The position numbers and the translations under genes were made by a program. From the NCBI GenBank assembly GCA_016198125.1, contig JACQJG010000010.1, positions 1 to 33,723 of the forward strand: DNA of 33,723 nucleotides. The letters run 5' to 3'. Numbering within the stretch: the stretch's first letter is position 1; each line of letters opens with the position of its first letter. The stretch comes from Candidatus Iainarchaeum sp. (GTDB lineage Archaea > Iainarchaeota > Iainarchaeia > Iainarchaeales > VGJJ01). Shown piece after piece: positions 1 to 9,893 of the stretch. Under the pieces are notes generated by a model. That model was not told the DNA's origin. It saw only the letters and a list, made by a program, of their open reading frames with translations, and did no database searches.

Positions 1-329
1 GGGTAATTGTAGTCAAAGAAAACATTCTGAGAACAAGAATTGGCATCGCTTATTTTAACCCCCAAATTCGCATCATCCACCAAAACACCATTAAAATCCG
101 TTACCCTACCCCGCAAACTCATTTTTGTGGGAATAGAATTGTGGTTTGAATTGGAAAAGCCTTGGCTGGAAGAAGAAAATCGAACGGAATCAATGGAATT
201 AAGGGCTGTGGTCGTGGCAAGCCCAGTGAAAATAGAAGCCATCCCACCAGAAACAAACTGGTATGCCATCAACCCTGCAATAAAACCAACTAAAACAAGC
301 CCAACGATTAACAACTTTCCCACTCCCAT
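1..329 (-). CDS. Partial membrane-anchored secreted protein (C-terminus runs off window)
   Basis: Manual reading of the minus strand from ATG at 329 gives MGVGKLLIVGLVLVGFIAGLMAYQFVSGGMASIFTG...GRVTDFNGVLVDDANLGVKISDANSC..., open to the window edge; N-terminal TM followed by a Ser/Asn-rich and carboxypeptidase-regulatory-like region. Confidence 0.55.
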   Translation of the reverse strand, partial: MGVGKLLIVGLVLVGFIAGLMAYQFVSGGMASIFTGLATTTALNSIDSVRFSSSSQGFSNSNHNSIPTKMSLRGRVTDFNGVLVDDANLGVKISDANSCSQNVFFDYNY

Positions 330-447
330 AAAACCAAAACCCCCACTTTTAGTACAACCATAGAAGTTAAAAGCATAACCAACACTTGCCTGCCAGTCAT
401 AAATAGGCTTGGTTTAACTGTAGTCAACTAAGACGTTGATTAAAATT

Positions 448-579
448 CTAAAGGCGCGAGGTAAGAAATATGATTATTTCAAGGATGATGACCAGTATTA
501 CCACTGCAAAACCCCATTTTTGGACTTTAAACTCGCGTTCAAGGGGCGGAATGCTCAGCTCTTCCAACTCCAATTGCAT
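448..579 (-). CDS. Possible 43-aa tail-anchored small membrane protein
   Basis: In-frame ATG at 579 gives MQLELEELSIPPLEREFKVQKWGFAVVILVIILEIIIFLTSRL, a charged head plus C-terminal TM; the upstream part of the listed 132-aa ORF is antisense-frame noise over the glycosylase gene. Confidence 0.35.
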   Translation of the reverse strand: MQLELEELSIPPLEREFKVQKWGFAVVILVIILEIIIFLTSRL

Positions 580-604
580 ACGGTATTCAATGCTTAAACA
601 CCTA

Positions 605-1333
605 TTAAATGTTTTTGTGGGCAGATGAAGAATATTCCAGGGCATATGCGCAATGGGAGTAAACCGGACAACGTTCGCAAACCGGGTTGTTTTTCTTGCA
701 ATGGCGTTTGGCGTGCTCCACGAGCAACGCGTGAAATTCGTTGAACATTTTAGGGTTTGAAGGCAGCCGGGATTCCGCATCCTTTTTTTGGGCCTCATAC
801 GATTGCATGCGTGTTCCATGCACGCGTCCAAGGATGCGGCGCGCATACGTGTCTGCTATAAATGCGGGTTTTCCTGCTGCGTACACCAAAATGGAGTCTG
901 CAGTTTCCGGGCCGATTCCATTCAACTCCAACAGTTCTGCGCGGAGCAAAGGAAGAGGCTTGGACAGCAGGACTTCTATTTTTCCATTGTACTTTTCTTG
1001 AACGTGTCTGGCCAGCACGCAAAGGCGCAAGGCCTTTTGGTTGAAGTAACCCGCAGAGTGAATGAGCGAAACCAGGCGTTTTTCAGGTATTCGTGCAATC
1101 GTTTCAACGCTCAAGGCCTTTGCCTTGCGCAATGCGGCAAGTGCTTTTTCTGCATTCTTCCAGGACGTGTTTTGCGTTAAAAGAGCCCCCGCGCAAACCT
1201 CCCACTGCTGGGCAGGGGTTAAACGCACGCGCTTCTTATACGTGGCATAAGGCATTCCTTCATCAGCCACGGGCCACCACCCCTGAGGGCCGTACGCGCC
1301 AAGAAGAGACTCATACAACGCACGTAAATGCAT
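605..1333 (-). CDS. Endonuclease III-like HhH-GPD DNA glycosylase with 4Fe-4S cluster
   Basis: HhH motif LNGIGPETADSILVYAAGKPAFIADTYARRIL with catalytic K/D-type Asp; C-terminal CX6CX2CX5C (CKKNNPVCERCPVYSHC). Confidence 0.88.
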   Translation of the reverse strand: MHLRALYESLLGAYGPQGWWPVADEGMPYATYKKRVRLTPAQQWEVCAGALLTQNTSWKNAEKALAALRKAKALSVETIARIPEKRLVSLIHSAGYFNQKALRLCVLARHVQEKYNGKIEVLLSKPLPLLRAELLELNGIGPETADSILVYAAGKPAFIADTYARRILGRVHGTRMQSYEAQKKDAESRLPSNPKMFNEFHALLVEHAKRHCKKNNPVCERCPVYSHCAYALEYSSSAHKNI

Positions 1334-1422
1334 GCAACCAACCCGTTAGTTTAGTTTAATGGGCAAAACACAAGTATTGTTGCATACCTTAAAAACACGT
1401 TTTGTCCTCCAAAAAATAATTT

Positions 1423-1959
1423 ATGCCCGCCTTTTCGCCCCGCCCAAACAAAGCCCCTTCCCTTGTTTCAATGAACAGGAAGCGCGTGCGCACGCTTAGA
1501 GCCATGAGACCCGTACGGCCGGATATTGCCAAAGAATATCATGCAAATGGCCTTAGGTTCCGCCGGTTTTACTCGAGCTACGCGGGAAAATTGTATGGGG
1601 TTTCAACACGCGCAAGCCCTGACGGCCCTGGAACAAAGGAAACCCGCGTTTTTGAGGTTTTCCCCAAAACAAGGGCGCGCGTATTAAGGGGCTCTGCGCG
1701 CGTTGAATTCACTCGGACGTCTGCGTTCATTTACAACCTTCAAAAACCCTCCCACCAACAACAACCCCGCCGCTACAAGGGGTTGGACGTTTTTCGCCCT
1801 ATCTTGGAGGAAACCCTAAGAGAATGCAGGAATCGGGGCATCCGCGCAATAAAATTGGAGGTAGTAAACCCAACGCTCATCCCTTACTATAAACGGTTTG
1901 GATTTGAGACGCGTTTCAAGTTTTGGCGGTATGCGCGAATGCGTTTACTGCTGCCATAA
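1423..1959 (+). CDS. GNAT-like N-acetyltransferase
   Basis: C-terminal pattern RGIRAIKLEVVNPTLIPYYKRFGFE typical of GNAT motif B/C; N-terminal part not diagnostic. Confidence 0.5.
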   Translation: MPAFSPRPNKAPSLVSMNRKRVRTLRAMRPVRPDIAKEYHANGLRFRRFYSSYAGKLYGVSTRASPDGPGTKETRVFEVFPKTRARVLRGSARVEFTRTSAFIYNLQKPSHQQQPRRYKGLDVFRPILEETLRECRNRGIRAIKLEVVNPTLIPYYKRFGFETRFKFWRYARMRLLLP

Positions 1960-1968
1960 GAAAGAAGG

Positions 1969-4900
1969 TCACGGCACCATGCACGCGTTCACCAAGGGGA
2001 ATGCATCCGAGGTAAAACCGTTGTTTAACAGGTCCGTGTGCAGTTTCTTTGGATTCCAGAACACGTTGGCATTCTGCGCGTCTCCCCCAATGCAGAGGTA
2101 TCCTGAACCAATCAAGTTGAACAAACTCTCAATGCTTTGAATGGACCCAATGGAAGAAGAACTGGCCGTGTAATCCACTCCAAAAGTCATATTGCCTCCT
2201 GCAACCTTGTCATGGGGCGCGAAAAAGGAAGCCTGCTTATTGTTCTGGCTGGGCGTTGACGGGGGGTTACTGCATGCGCCCACGAGTTCATACGACTTGC
2301 TTATGGGCGTGTAGAAAATGGTTTCATAGAATATTTCTTCGTTTGGAATATTGGAATAGGCAAATCCAAGGGCCTGGCCGTCGCTCCCGGAAAGCGAGCA
2401 GTGGGAAGTTGAACCTGCGCTTGCAGCGGTTGCATCTGGGAACTGCTTGGACGCAAATGCATTGCCTGAAAAGTCTGCGCACAACTTGCACTCCGGGCAT
2501 CCCGCATCAAAGAACTCTTTGCTGGACGCAATCGGATTCCACGCGGAAAGCATTCCATTAACCGGAGACAGCACCTGGGCGTCTTCCTTCAAATAATAAA
2601 ATGCCCCGTCCACTTTGCTGTTTACGGCCTTCAACTGCACGGCCACTGGCGTGGCATTGGACGGCAAATATGAAAGGGTTTGGCTTCCAAGGTTCACGCG
2701 CAAAACCACTCCCCGGTTGTTGATGTTGGTTTCCACAAAAGACTTGGGGTGGGAAACGCCCAGGGCATAAACCGTGTTCGCAGAATTGCCTCCGTACGTG
2801 TAAACGGCCTGGCTTCCTTTGAGGAGTACTGGAACATCTGTGGCGCCAAAGTAACTCACTCCGTACCCGTCACGGTGCAACGTAGAGGTATTGAAGTCAT
2901 ACCCCAGGGGACCGTCAAATGGAAGGCGGTAAAACGCGTTATCTTCCAAAACCGCGCTGATTTCCCCTATCTTGGAAAGGTTCACTGTAATACTTGCGGC
3001 AGGCGCGCCTCCTGCAAAGAACTGGCCTTCAGCGCCCAGCCAGTTCACGTCCACTTGAACGTTGTACAGGCCGCTGGAGGGAAGGGCAGTAGAACCCCCC
3101 GTGTTAAAATTCAACGTGTCAGGTATTGCGAAATAATGGGAGAAATTGGTGTCCCCTCCTGGAGCCCCGCGGAACCAGCTGGGGGTTTCAAAGAACGTGG
3201 ACGCATAATAGGACACAAAATCTTTTTTAAAGTCCTCGGAAAACCCGTCCTTGATCAAATAGGCGTTAAAATTCAGCAACGTGGGGGCTGCTGACAGGTT
3301 GCCTGCGTCCGCGGCTTCCTTGACCTGGTTGAGCTTGTTGAACAATTCAACGCTGAATTGCGCGGCATCGCACACCACAAATGCAGGGCTGCCTGCACCG
3401 TCTTTCTTGGATTCATCGCACAAGTCAGATTCAAGGCTGGTCCACTTCCAGTCCAATTTAACTTTGGGCTTGAATTCTGCGCCTGAAAAGCCTGTCAGCC
3501 CATTGGCGCCTTCGCACAACTCGGCTTCACTGGACACAAGCTTTACGCTGAACTGCTGGGTTTCAATGGGCAGCGTTTTCCTCAACAATAACTCTGCAAT
3601 AAAATTCAGGGGAGTGCCTTGGACGTAATCTGTGCGCATGCTTTCCACCCATCCATTGCGCTGGCCGGCAAAGAACCCAAAAAGCTGCAGGGTATCATTG
3701 GCTGAATAGGTGGATTCTGCAATAAGAGAGGCAATGCCTGATTCCACTGGAATGCCCATGAACACAACAGCGCTTACATTTTTTCCTGCCAATGCGTCCA
3801 CTGCGGCTTGGGCGGCTGCCTCTTCGTACGCCTGCCAATAGCTTGTCCCGGGAGCGTCGTTGTTCTTTCCGGTAGGGTCGTTGTCCGCGAAAAGCATGAG
3901 TGCACGGTATGAATTTTCTGTCCACGCGTGCTTGTTTGCAACGTCAATGATTCCAGGGCCCCAGGATTCTGTGTTATCATCCACTTGAACGGCATAAGAG
4001 TTTGAGTAATTCCAGCCTGCAACGCTTGCGCTTGCGCATTCACCAGGCAGACCGCTTGGAATGCCGCCTAAAACATACACTTTTCCATTTACGGTAAACC
4101 CTTTGGCTGCAAGCAGGGACTTTATTTGCGCATGTTGCGTACACGCCTCAGGCAATTCGCCTGCCATGCTATTGGACGTGTCTACAACGCTTACCAAATC
4201 AAATATTTTTGGAAAGGTCGTTGAAGGAAGCGCGTAATCCTGCACGGTAAACAAGGCATACTTGCTTCCTGAGAGCCCCTTGGAGGCAATGGAAAAATTC
4301 AGGTTTCCCTGATCGTCCTCTTCAGATCCCACGTATTGGGCAAACGCTTTGCCGTTGAACAGGAACGCGTGCACGTTGCTTGAAATACCTGAAGGACCGG
4401 TGCCACTTCCGCTAACGGAAACATTGGCGTTCCCCCCATCCTGCGGGTCAACGTTAGGGCCTACCACTTTGTCTGTTAAAACGCTTTCCACTTTCAACAG
4501 CGTGGAAGAACTTGCATTGAATTGTTTAAGGTAAAAGTGGTACGACTGTTCATCAAAGCCTCCCGCGAGCGCGTCTGCGGCTGAAGACTGCAAACTCCCC
4601 ACTTCTGTCGGCGTTGAGGTGCCTGGAACCAGGGTGCCTTGGCCGGTGTCATGGGTAGTGTTCGGAGACGGCTTAACTGCCGGGGCAATGGAAGCAAATT
4701 TGGACAGGGGCTTGTCATCCTTGTCTATTTTGGTGAAGACCTTGAGGAATGCATCCGTGCTTGAGCCGTCAGAGACCAGCACCTCGATTTTGTTTACCCC
4801 TTGGCGCAACGTCACATTATATTTTACCACGTCATTGCTTTGAGATTCCCCTTCTTTCTTGCCATTAAAGTAAAAGGCCACGGTGTGCTCGCCTTCAATG

Positions 4901-7900
4901 CGGATGACCAAAGGCGTTTCCGCATTGGCGTACATGAACGTGCGGTACATCCAAGTGTCATCCTCGTTTCCGCCCCCTTTACCGTTCAGAGGCAGGTTTA
5001 CTTCATCCTCTATCAGTGAAACCTCTACATCCGGGTAGCTGGAGTCAAAAGCACTGGGGTGAAAGAACGCTGTTCCGCCAAGGGCCACGCCGTTTACGTG
5101 GTAGCGAAGCCATTTCTTGTCATCACCGGAAAGCAAAAACGCTTGCCTGACTGTATCTGCAGACCAGTCCACTGTCAATGGAACATTTGGATTGAATCCC
5201 GGGGGCAAAACCTTGTTGGAAATAAACGCGCCGCTTTCCGCCAATGCAAACCCCGGCTTTGAAACATCCTGGACATGCACATGGCAATTGTTCTTTATCA
5301 TTCCAGCCGAAGGGCCTTGGGACAACTCATATTCAGTCTTGTCCAAGGACATGCACTTCACCGGATTGGTGACAAACGCTTTTATCTCCTTTACAAGGGA
5401 AGCCGTGGTCTCAGAGGAAAACTTTGCATACACATATACTGGCAGCTGCCCCAAAGGTTTGGAAGAAGGGGCTTCCACTTTCACGTCCTTGCTTTGATTG
5501 GCATCCAAAGAAAAACAGGGCGACTGGTTTGCACACGTCATGGGGGGATTGGTAGTTGAATGATCCAATGAAAGCGTGGTGCCTTCTCCTGCAATGGTGA
5601 TTTCAACGGTTTCCTTACAGTCATTGGACGTGACTTTGAACGTGTCCGAAGCCAGGCCCTGAATGAGGTTCAACGTGGACTTTGAAACGTCAACGCAGTC
5701 AAATTTAACTGAAGGGTCCTGGCCTGAGCCCAGGGAAACTGGAATGGTGGCATTGAACGGAACAAAGTCCGGAACTGTAACTTCCAACAGCACGTTTTTG
5801 CCGGGGTCCAATGCCGGCACTGCAATTCCAACAAACCCGTTTGCACTTGTCTGCGTGGCAATTAAGGGGTCATTGGCTTTTGAATCCACCCACACTTTCA
5901 CATCGGCAATCATAGGAGTATTGTTTGAATCCGTTACCCCCACGAGTAAAGTGTTGGGCACGCCTGCCAAGAGAAAGCCCGGAGAATAGGTTACAATCAA
6001 TTCCTTGTCCGCAGGAATTGAAAACTTCAGGTCCTTTTTCTTGTCCGGAGACGTGCCCACGTTCTGCAATTCCACGCGCACAGTTGCAAGAGAAGCCGAT
6101 GCTGTAGGCTTCAGGTAAAACGTTCCGCTGACTGTTTGATCATCAAAGAACGCGCCAAGTGGAATAGAAACAGGAATGGATGCCGTGGGGGCTGAAGCCA
6201 GGTCGACGAGCATAGATGCATTCAACGGAGTGACCTGCAAGCTCACATTGGAAGACGATGAAAAGTTTTGATCGGAAAAATTCGTGGCCTGAAAGTCCAC
6301 CTGGAACACGTCATTTTTCTTCAACTGGGTAACGCCTGCATCGTTGACCTGGCTTGAAACAGAGTCTCCTAGTTTTTTGATGAAAAACACAAACGCAAAG
6401 TCCGATTGGCCTTCAATGGGCTGGCCTACGGTGAACGTTTTAAGGAACGTGGGCGTTTTGCCTGTAATGCCGTCGGCTTGAAAGCGTACTTCTATTTTAT
6501 CGTTGGTTACAGCACCGGGTTTCACGAACACGTGCACAACGTACTGGTACTGGCCTGCACTCAACGTGGATAAATCCAGGTTGGCCAGCTTGGCATCTGT
6601 TGAAACAGGTTGCGGAATGCTGTACGCATTTGCGGGGTTGAATACTCCTGAATAAACAGGCGTGCCATTTCCGGGGAACAACTTGGCTATGTTCACAATG
6701 TCCTGGGCCTGGTCAAGGTTGGCTTCCTTTCCTGTACGCGTATGGGTTTTGAATGCCTGGCCTTCAAGCCCGGCAGGAACGGTTAAACGGAATTCCAATG
6801 CATAGGTTGAATTTGGAATCATCGTGGAGGCAAGGGATTGCTGGGAGGCATTCCACACTTTCAACAATTCAACATTCAGGGAATCCGATGCCCCTGGTTT
6901 TTTGAGCGTGGCAAATAGTGTTGAAACATTTCCCTTGATCACCTGAACGGCATACGTGTAAAACGCATAATACCCGGACTTTGAAACAACGGCATAAACC
7001 ACTTTGTTTGCATCAAAAGAGGCAGACGCTTTTCCCTGGGCGTTTGTGGCAACCGTGCTCAAAGGCGCTGTTGCTCCAAATGCATAAAATGCCACGTTTG
7101 CATCCGCGATTTTGAGCGCAGAGCCTTCCTCGCTTACCACCACATCCACTTTTCCCGCGCCCACGCTCAGTTTTACTGGAAATACAGTTTTCTTGCCAAG
7201 TACCACCTGATTCAAATCACTCTTTCCTTCCAGTGCATTACTGTCTGCGCGCCCCTGGTACGTGCCGGCGGGCAGGTTGTTGAAAGGAGCGTCTCCCTGG
7301 GCGTTGGACGATTTTTTGTCTACAAACAAGCCGTTAACATCCTTCCAGTAAAGCCATGCCGTAGCGCCGTTGATAGGAAACCCAACCTCATTGGACACTT
7401 TAACCTCGCCAATCCCTGCATTGGAAACTCCTCCTGAAGAATCAAATGCAAGGGCTTCCAATTGCACTACGTAAGGAGCGGTTTCATCCTTGTTGAGCAG
7501 GGGAATGGTTTCCAGTATTTTTATCACATAACTCGCATGCCCCACTACGGCTGCTGGAGAGGCATTGGTGTCTCCTGCATTAATGAAAGCAATGCCATTG
7601 GTGTCTGTGTACGTTGTATGAAACAGGGTTTTGTTCAGGAAAAAGTACGCCTGGGCATATGCGACTGGCTGCTGCTGGGGGTTCACCACTTTAACAAAGA
7701 ATTTCTTTTCATTTGAAGAGGGAGCCAGTACTATTGAAATGCTCACGTCCTGGCCTGCATTCACCTGTTTTGTGGTTGACTGCTCATTCTTAAACCCCGA
7801 TTTTTGCACGAGCACATAATAACTTCCAGGCTCCACGTCATTGAATGTAAATGTCCCCCCTGCATCTGTTGTGCCTTGATTTGCAAGCAATGCACTCCCA

Positions 7901-8718
7901 GTGTCAGGGACGCGGTACAATTTTACCTGGGCGCCTGCAATAAGGCTCTGAGTATTACTTGTCACGGAAACCGAAAGCGTGCCCTTTAATACCACTGGCG
8001 GGAGTTCGCTGAGCGTGGCTTCCGTGGAGCTTGCCTGCAGTTCCAATGTCTCCTCTTCAAACCCCGGCACAACAATGCGTGCAAACAATTTCCCGCATCC
8101 GGCAGGCTGGGGCACAGAGATTTCGCCAATCGAAGAATGAATGGGTTCCGGGGCATTGGAAGAATCCGTGCACGAAAAAGAAACCACAATTGAAACCGAA
8201 GATTCAGTGCCAAGCACTACTCCATCGCTGTCCTTGATGGTAAGCGATTTTGTCACAGGGGGCTGGGGAAGCTTTTGAAGGGAGATAAGAAACGTCTGAC
8301 TTTCGTTCACGTCAAATTGCTCGGAGAAAGGCTTGAATCCAGGCACGTTCAATTCTACTGTTAAAGGAGACTCTTCAGGTTTTACTTCAATGGAGAACTT
8401 TCCAGTTGCATTCGTTATCTTGTCCACCCCTTCTCCACTGGCCAGTGTGAGGGTTGCAGGAATGCCCGCCAATGGATTACCATCCGGGTCCTTGAGTTCA
8501 AAGTTAACGTTAAATGCCACAGGGGTTGGAGGCTGAAGGGGAATCCATTGAAATACTACGTATACCAGCCCTCCCAGGAGTACAAGAATAACTGCAATAA
8601 ATACAATGAAGCTTGGAACAACCCTGTCAATGGCGTCTGCGATGTTTCCCAAATGAAGGGCATCCACCATGTCATAATATTTGTCTTCCAGATTATGATA
8701 AAAGTCCATTAAACCCAT
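1969..8718 (-). CDS. Giant membrane-anchored surface protein (2249 aa) with carboxypeptidase-regulatory-like/Ig-like repeats and a vWA-like region
   Basis: Short N-terminal cytoplasmic segment, TM (FIVFIAVILVLLGGLVYVVFQWI), repeated Gly/Asp/Tyr beta-sandwich segments (TDAGGTFTFNDVEPGSYYVLVQKSGF), MIDAS-like DTSNS in LVSVVDTSNSMAGELPE, many N-x-S/T sites. Confidence 0.85.
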   Translation of the reverse strand: MGLMDFYHNLEDKYYDMVDALHLGNIADAIDRVVPSFIVFIAVILVLLGGLVYVVFQWIPLQPPTPVAFNVNFELKDPDGNPLAGIPATLTLASGEGVDKITNATGKFSIEVKPEESPLTVELNVPGFKPFSEQFDVNESQTFLISLQKLPQPPVTKSLTIKDSDGVVLGTESSVSIVVSFSCTDSSNAPEPIHSSIGEISVPQPAGCGKLFARIVVPGFEEETLELQASSTEATLSELPPVVLKGTLSVSVTSNTQSLIAGAQVKLYRVPDTGSALLANQGTTDAGGTFTFNDVEPGSYYVLVQKSGFKNEQSTTKQVNAGQDVSISIVLAPSSNEKKFFVKVVNPQQQPVAYAQAYFFLNKTLFHTTYTDTNGIAFINAGDTNASPAAVVGHASYVIKILETIPLLNKDETAPYVVQLEALAFDSSGGVSNAGIGEVKVSNEVGFPINGATAWLYWKDVNGLFVDKKSSNAQGDAPFNNLPAGTYQGRADSNALEGKSDLNQVVLGKKTVFPVKLSVGAGKVDVVVSEEGSALKIADANVAFYAFGATAPLSTVATNAQGKASASFDANKVVYAVVSKSGYYAFYTYAVQVIKGNVSTLFATLKKPGASDSLNVELLKVWNASQQSLASTMIPNSTYALEFRLTVPAGLEGQAFKTHTRTGKEANLDQAQDIVNIAKLFPGNGTPVYSGVFNPANAYSIPQPVSTDAKLANLDLSTLSAGQYQYVVHVFVKPGAVTNDKIEVRFQADGITGKTPTFLKTFTVGQPIEGQSDFAFVFFIKKLGDSVSSQVNDAGVTQLKKNDVFQVDFQATNFSDQNFSSSSNVSLQVTPLNASMLVDLASAPTASIPVSIPLGAFFDDQTVSGTFYLKPTASASLATVRVELQNVGTSPDKKKDLKFSIPADKELIVTYSPGFLLAGVPNTLLVGVTDSNNTPMIADVKVWVDSKANDPLIATQTSANGFVGIAVPALDPGKNVLLEVTVPDFVPFNATIPVSLGSGQDPSVKFDCVDVSKSTLNLIQGLASDTFKVTSNDCKETVEITIAGEGTTLSLDHSTTNPPMTCANQSPCFSLDANQSKDVKVEAPSSKPLGQLPVYVYAKFSSETTASLVKEIKAFVTNPVKCMSLDKTEYELSQGPSAGMIKNNCHVHVQDVSKPGFALAESGAFISNKVLPPGFNPNVPLTVDWSADTVRQAFLLSGDDKKWLRYHVNGVALGGTAFFHPSAFDSSYPDVEVSLIEDEVNLPLNGKGGGNEDDTWMYRTFMYANAETPLVIRIEGEHTVAFYFNGKKEGESQSNDVVKYNVTLRQGVNKIEVLVSDGSSTDAFLKVFTKIDKDDKPLSKFASIAPAVKPSPNTTHDTGQGTLVPGTSTPTEVGSLQSSAADALAGGFDEQSYHFYLKQFNASSSTLLKVESVLTDKVVGPNVDPQDGGNANVSVSGSGTGPSGISSNVHAFLFNGKAFAQYVGSEEDDQGNLNFSIASKGLSGSKYALFTVQDYALPSTTFPKIFDLVSVVDTSNSMAGELPEACTQHAQIKSLLAAKGFTVNGKVYVLGGIPSGLPGECASASVAGWNYSNSYAVQVDDNTESWGPGIIDVANKHAWTENSYRALMLFADNDPTGKNNDAPGTSYWQAYEEAAAQAAVDALAGKNVSAVVFMGIPVESGIASLIAESTYSANDTLQLFGFFAGQRNGWVESMRTDYVQGTPLNFIAELLLRKTLPIETQQFSVKLVSSEAELCEGANGLTGFSGAEFKPKVKLDWKWTSLESDLCDESKKDGAGSPAFVVCDAAQFSVELFNKLNQVKEAADAGNLSAAPTLLNFNAYLIKDGFSEDFKKDFVSYYASTFFETPSWFRGAPGGDTNFSHYFAIPDTLNFNTGGSTALPSSGLYNVQVDVNWLGAEGQFFAGGAPAASITVNLSKIGEISAVLEDNAFYRLPFDGPLGYDFNTSTLHRDGYGVSYFGATDVPVLLKGSQAVYTYGGNSANTVYALGVSHPKSFVETNINNRGVVLRVNLGSQTLSYLPSNATPVAVQLKAVNSKVDGAFYYLKEDAQVLSPVNGMLSAWNPIASSKEFFDAGCPECKLCADFSGNAFASKQFPDATAASAGSTSHCSLSGSDGQALGFAYSNIPNEEIFYETIFYTPISKSYELVGACSNPPSTPSQNNKQASFFAPHDKVAGGNMTFGVDYTASSSSIGSIQSIESLFNLIGSGYLCIGGDAQNANVFWNPKKLHTDLLNNGFTSDAFPLVNACMVP

Positions 8719-8773
8719 ACGGGACCCCTTGACTCGTGGTGAGAATACTATTAAAGCCCCCTATTTAAACCTT

Positions 8774-9787
8774 TCACGCGTGCACGGAGAATTCTTCAAG
8801 CACTGTTTGGGAAACCCCTTCCAGGGCGCGCGAAGCAATTCCTTTGCGGCGGTGCACATACCCTGCAAACTCCCTGGCATACCCGTGCATGCACAGCACC
8901 CGTTTTGCGCGGGAGCGCTCAACGTACTCCAACAACTGGGCAAAATCCGCGTGGTCTGAAAGCGGAAAAATCCTGTCAAAGTGCTGTTTGAAATTCCACC
9001 CGGTTGCAAGCGCGCTGGACACCGGCCTGTTCAGTGAAAACGAAAGCGCCTGCAACACATTAGGGGTGGCAAGCGTGGGAGGCAGAATGGCCACATTTGC
9101 ATCCTTCAAATTATGATTCAACAGCAAAAAATCTCCAAGACGCGCACCATGACGGTCATATACTTGATTATTGGAAAAAATACGCTCGTGCACCACTGGA
9201 ATTTCGCCTGCATACTCGTTGCACACCGCTGTGAGCTCTTGGGCTTTTCCTGTGGCATAGCCTGCAAGCACCACAAACTGGCCCAATCCAATCATGCGCC
9301 TAATCCAGGAACCCATTTCATGGTACACCTGCTCCCTGGGAGGAAAGGAAAAGCACGGCAGGCCAAACGTGGTTTCAATGACCAGTGTATCGCATTCCAA
9401 GGGCTCGGCTCCTTTTTGAATAATGGAATCCTGCAACTTGAAATCCGATGTAACAACTGCCCGTTCTTCGCCGTCATTCAAGGCCACTTGGCTGCTTCCC
9501 AGTATATGGCCGGCGGAATGCAGTTCCACGTCCATTCCATTTGAATGCCATGCACGCTTCCATTCCTTGCACTGCACGAGCCCCTTTTTTGGAATTTTGT
9601 GCGCAACCAGGTCGCGGGTGGCCTCTGTTAAATGGTACGTGCACGCATTCGCGCCAATCAATGCATGATCGGAATGGGCATGGGTGACAATGGCATCGGA
9701 AAACCCATGGGACTTGCGCGAGGGGTCGATGACCAGCTTCTGGCCAGCCTTCCCAGCCACGATTCCGTGGTCTATGTGCAGGTGCAT
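8774..9787 (-). CDS. Metallo-beta-lactamase fold / beta-CASP-type nuclease (mRNA 3'-end processing/exonuclease family)
   Basis: VTHAHSDHALIG motif, SAGHILGSSQV, TSDFK, PLSDHADF, CMHGYA; ORF track starts at 9937 but the conserved region begins at MHLHIDHG (ATG at 9787). Confidence 0.82.
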   Translation of the reverse strand: MHLHIDHGIVAGKAGQKLVIDPSRKSHGFSDAIVTHAHSDHALIGANACTYHLTEATRDLVAHKIPKKGLVQCKEWKRAWHSNGMDVELHSAGHILGSSQVALNDGEERAVVTSDFKLQDSIIQKGAEPLECDTLVIETTFGLPCFSFPPREQVYHEMGSWIRRMIGLGQFVVLAGYATGKAQELTAVCNEYAGEIPVVHERIFSNNQVYDRHGARLGDFLLLNHNLKDANVAILPPTLATPNVLQALSFSLNRPVSSALATGWNFKQHFDRIFPLSDHADFAQLLEYVERSRAKRVLCMHGYAREFAGYVHRRKGIASRALEGVSQTVLEEFSVHA

Positions 9788-9893
9788 GAACCAGTACCAC
9801 TCTATTGAAGAATAAAAATGCGCTCCCCCAGCCTTACTATCAAGCCGTTTGCGCAAAGAATTAAAAGTTCTGAAAGCAATGCACTTATGAATC

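Noticed and set aside
5-13. AATTGTAGT at the left edge as another copy of the purB/TA motif
   Set aside because: Lies within coding sequence and is only 9 nt; chance occurrence is likely.
40-363. 107-aa plus-strand ORF at the left edge
   Set aside because: Opposite strand reads as a TM-anchored protein open to the window edge, which is more protein-like.
2680-3294. 204-aa plus-strand ORF inside the giant gene
   Set aside because: Antisense to the 2249-aa ORF, no domain features; likewise the other short plus-strand ORFs in 2000-8700.
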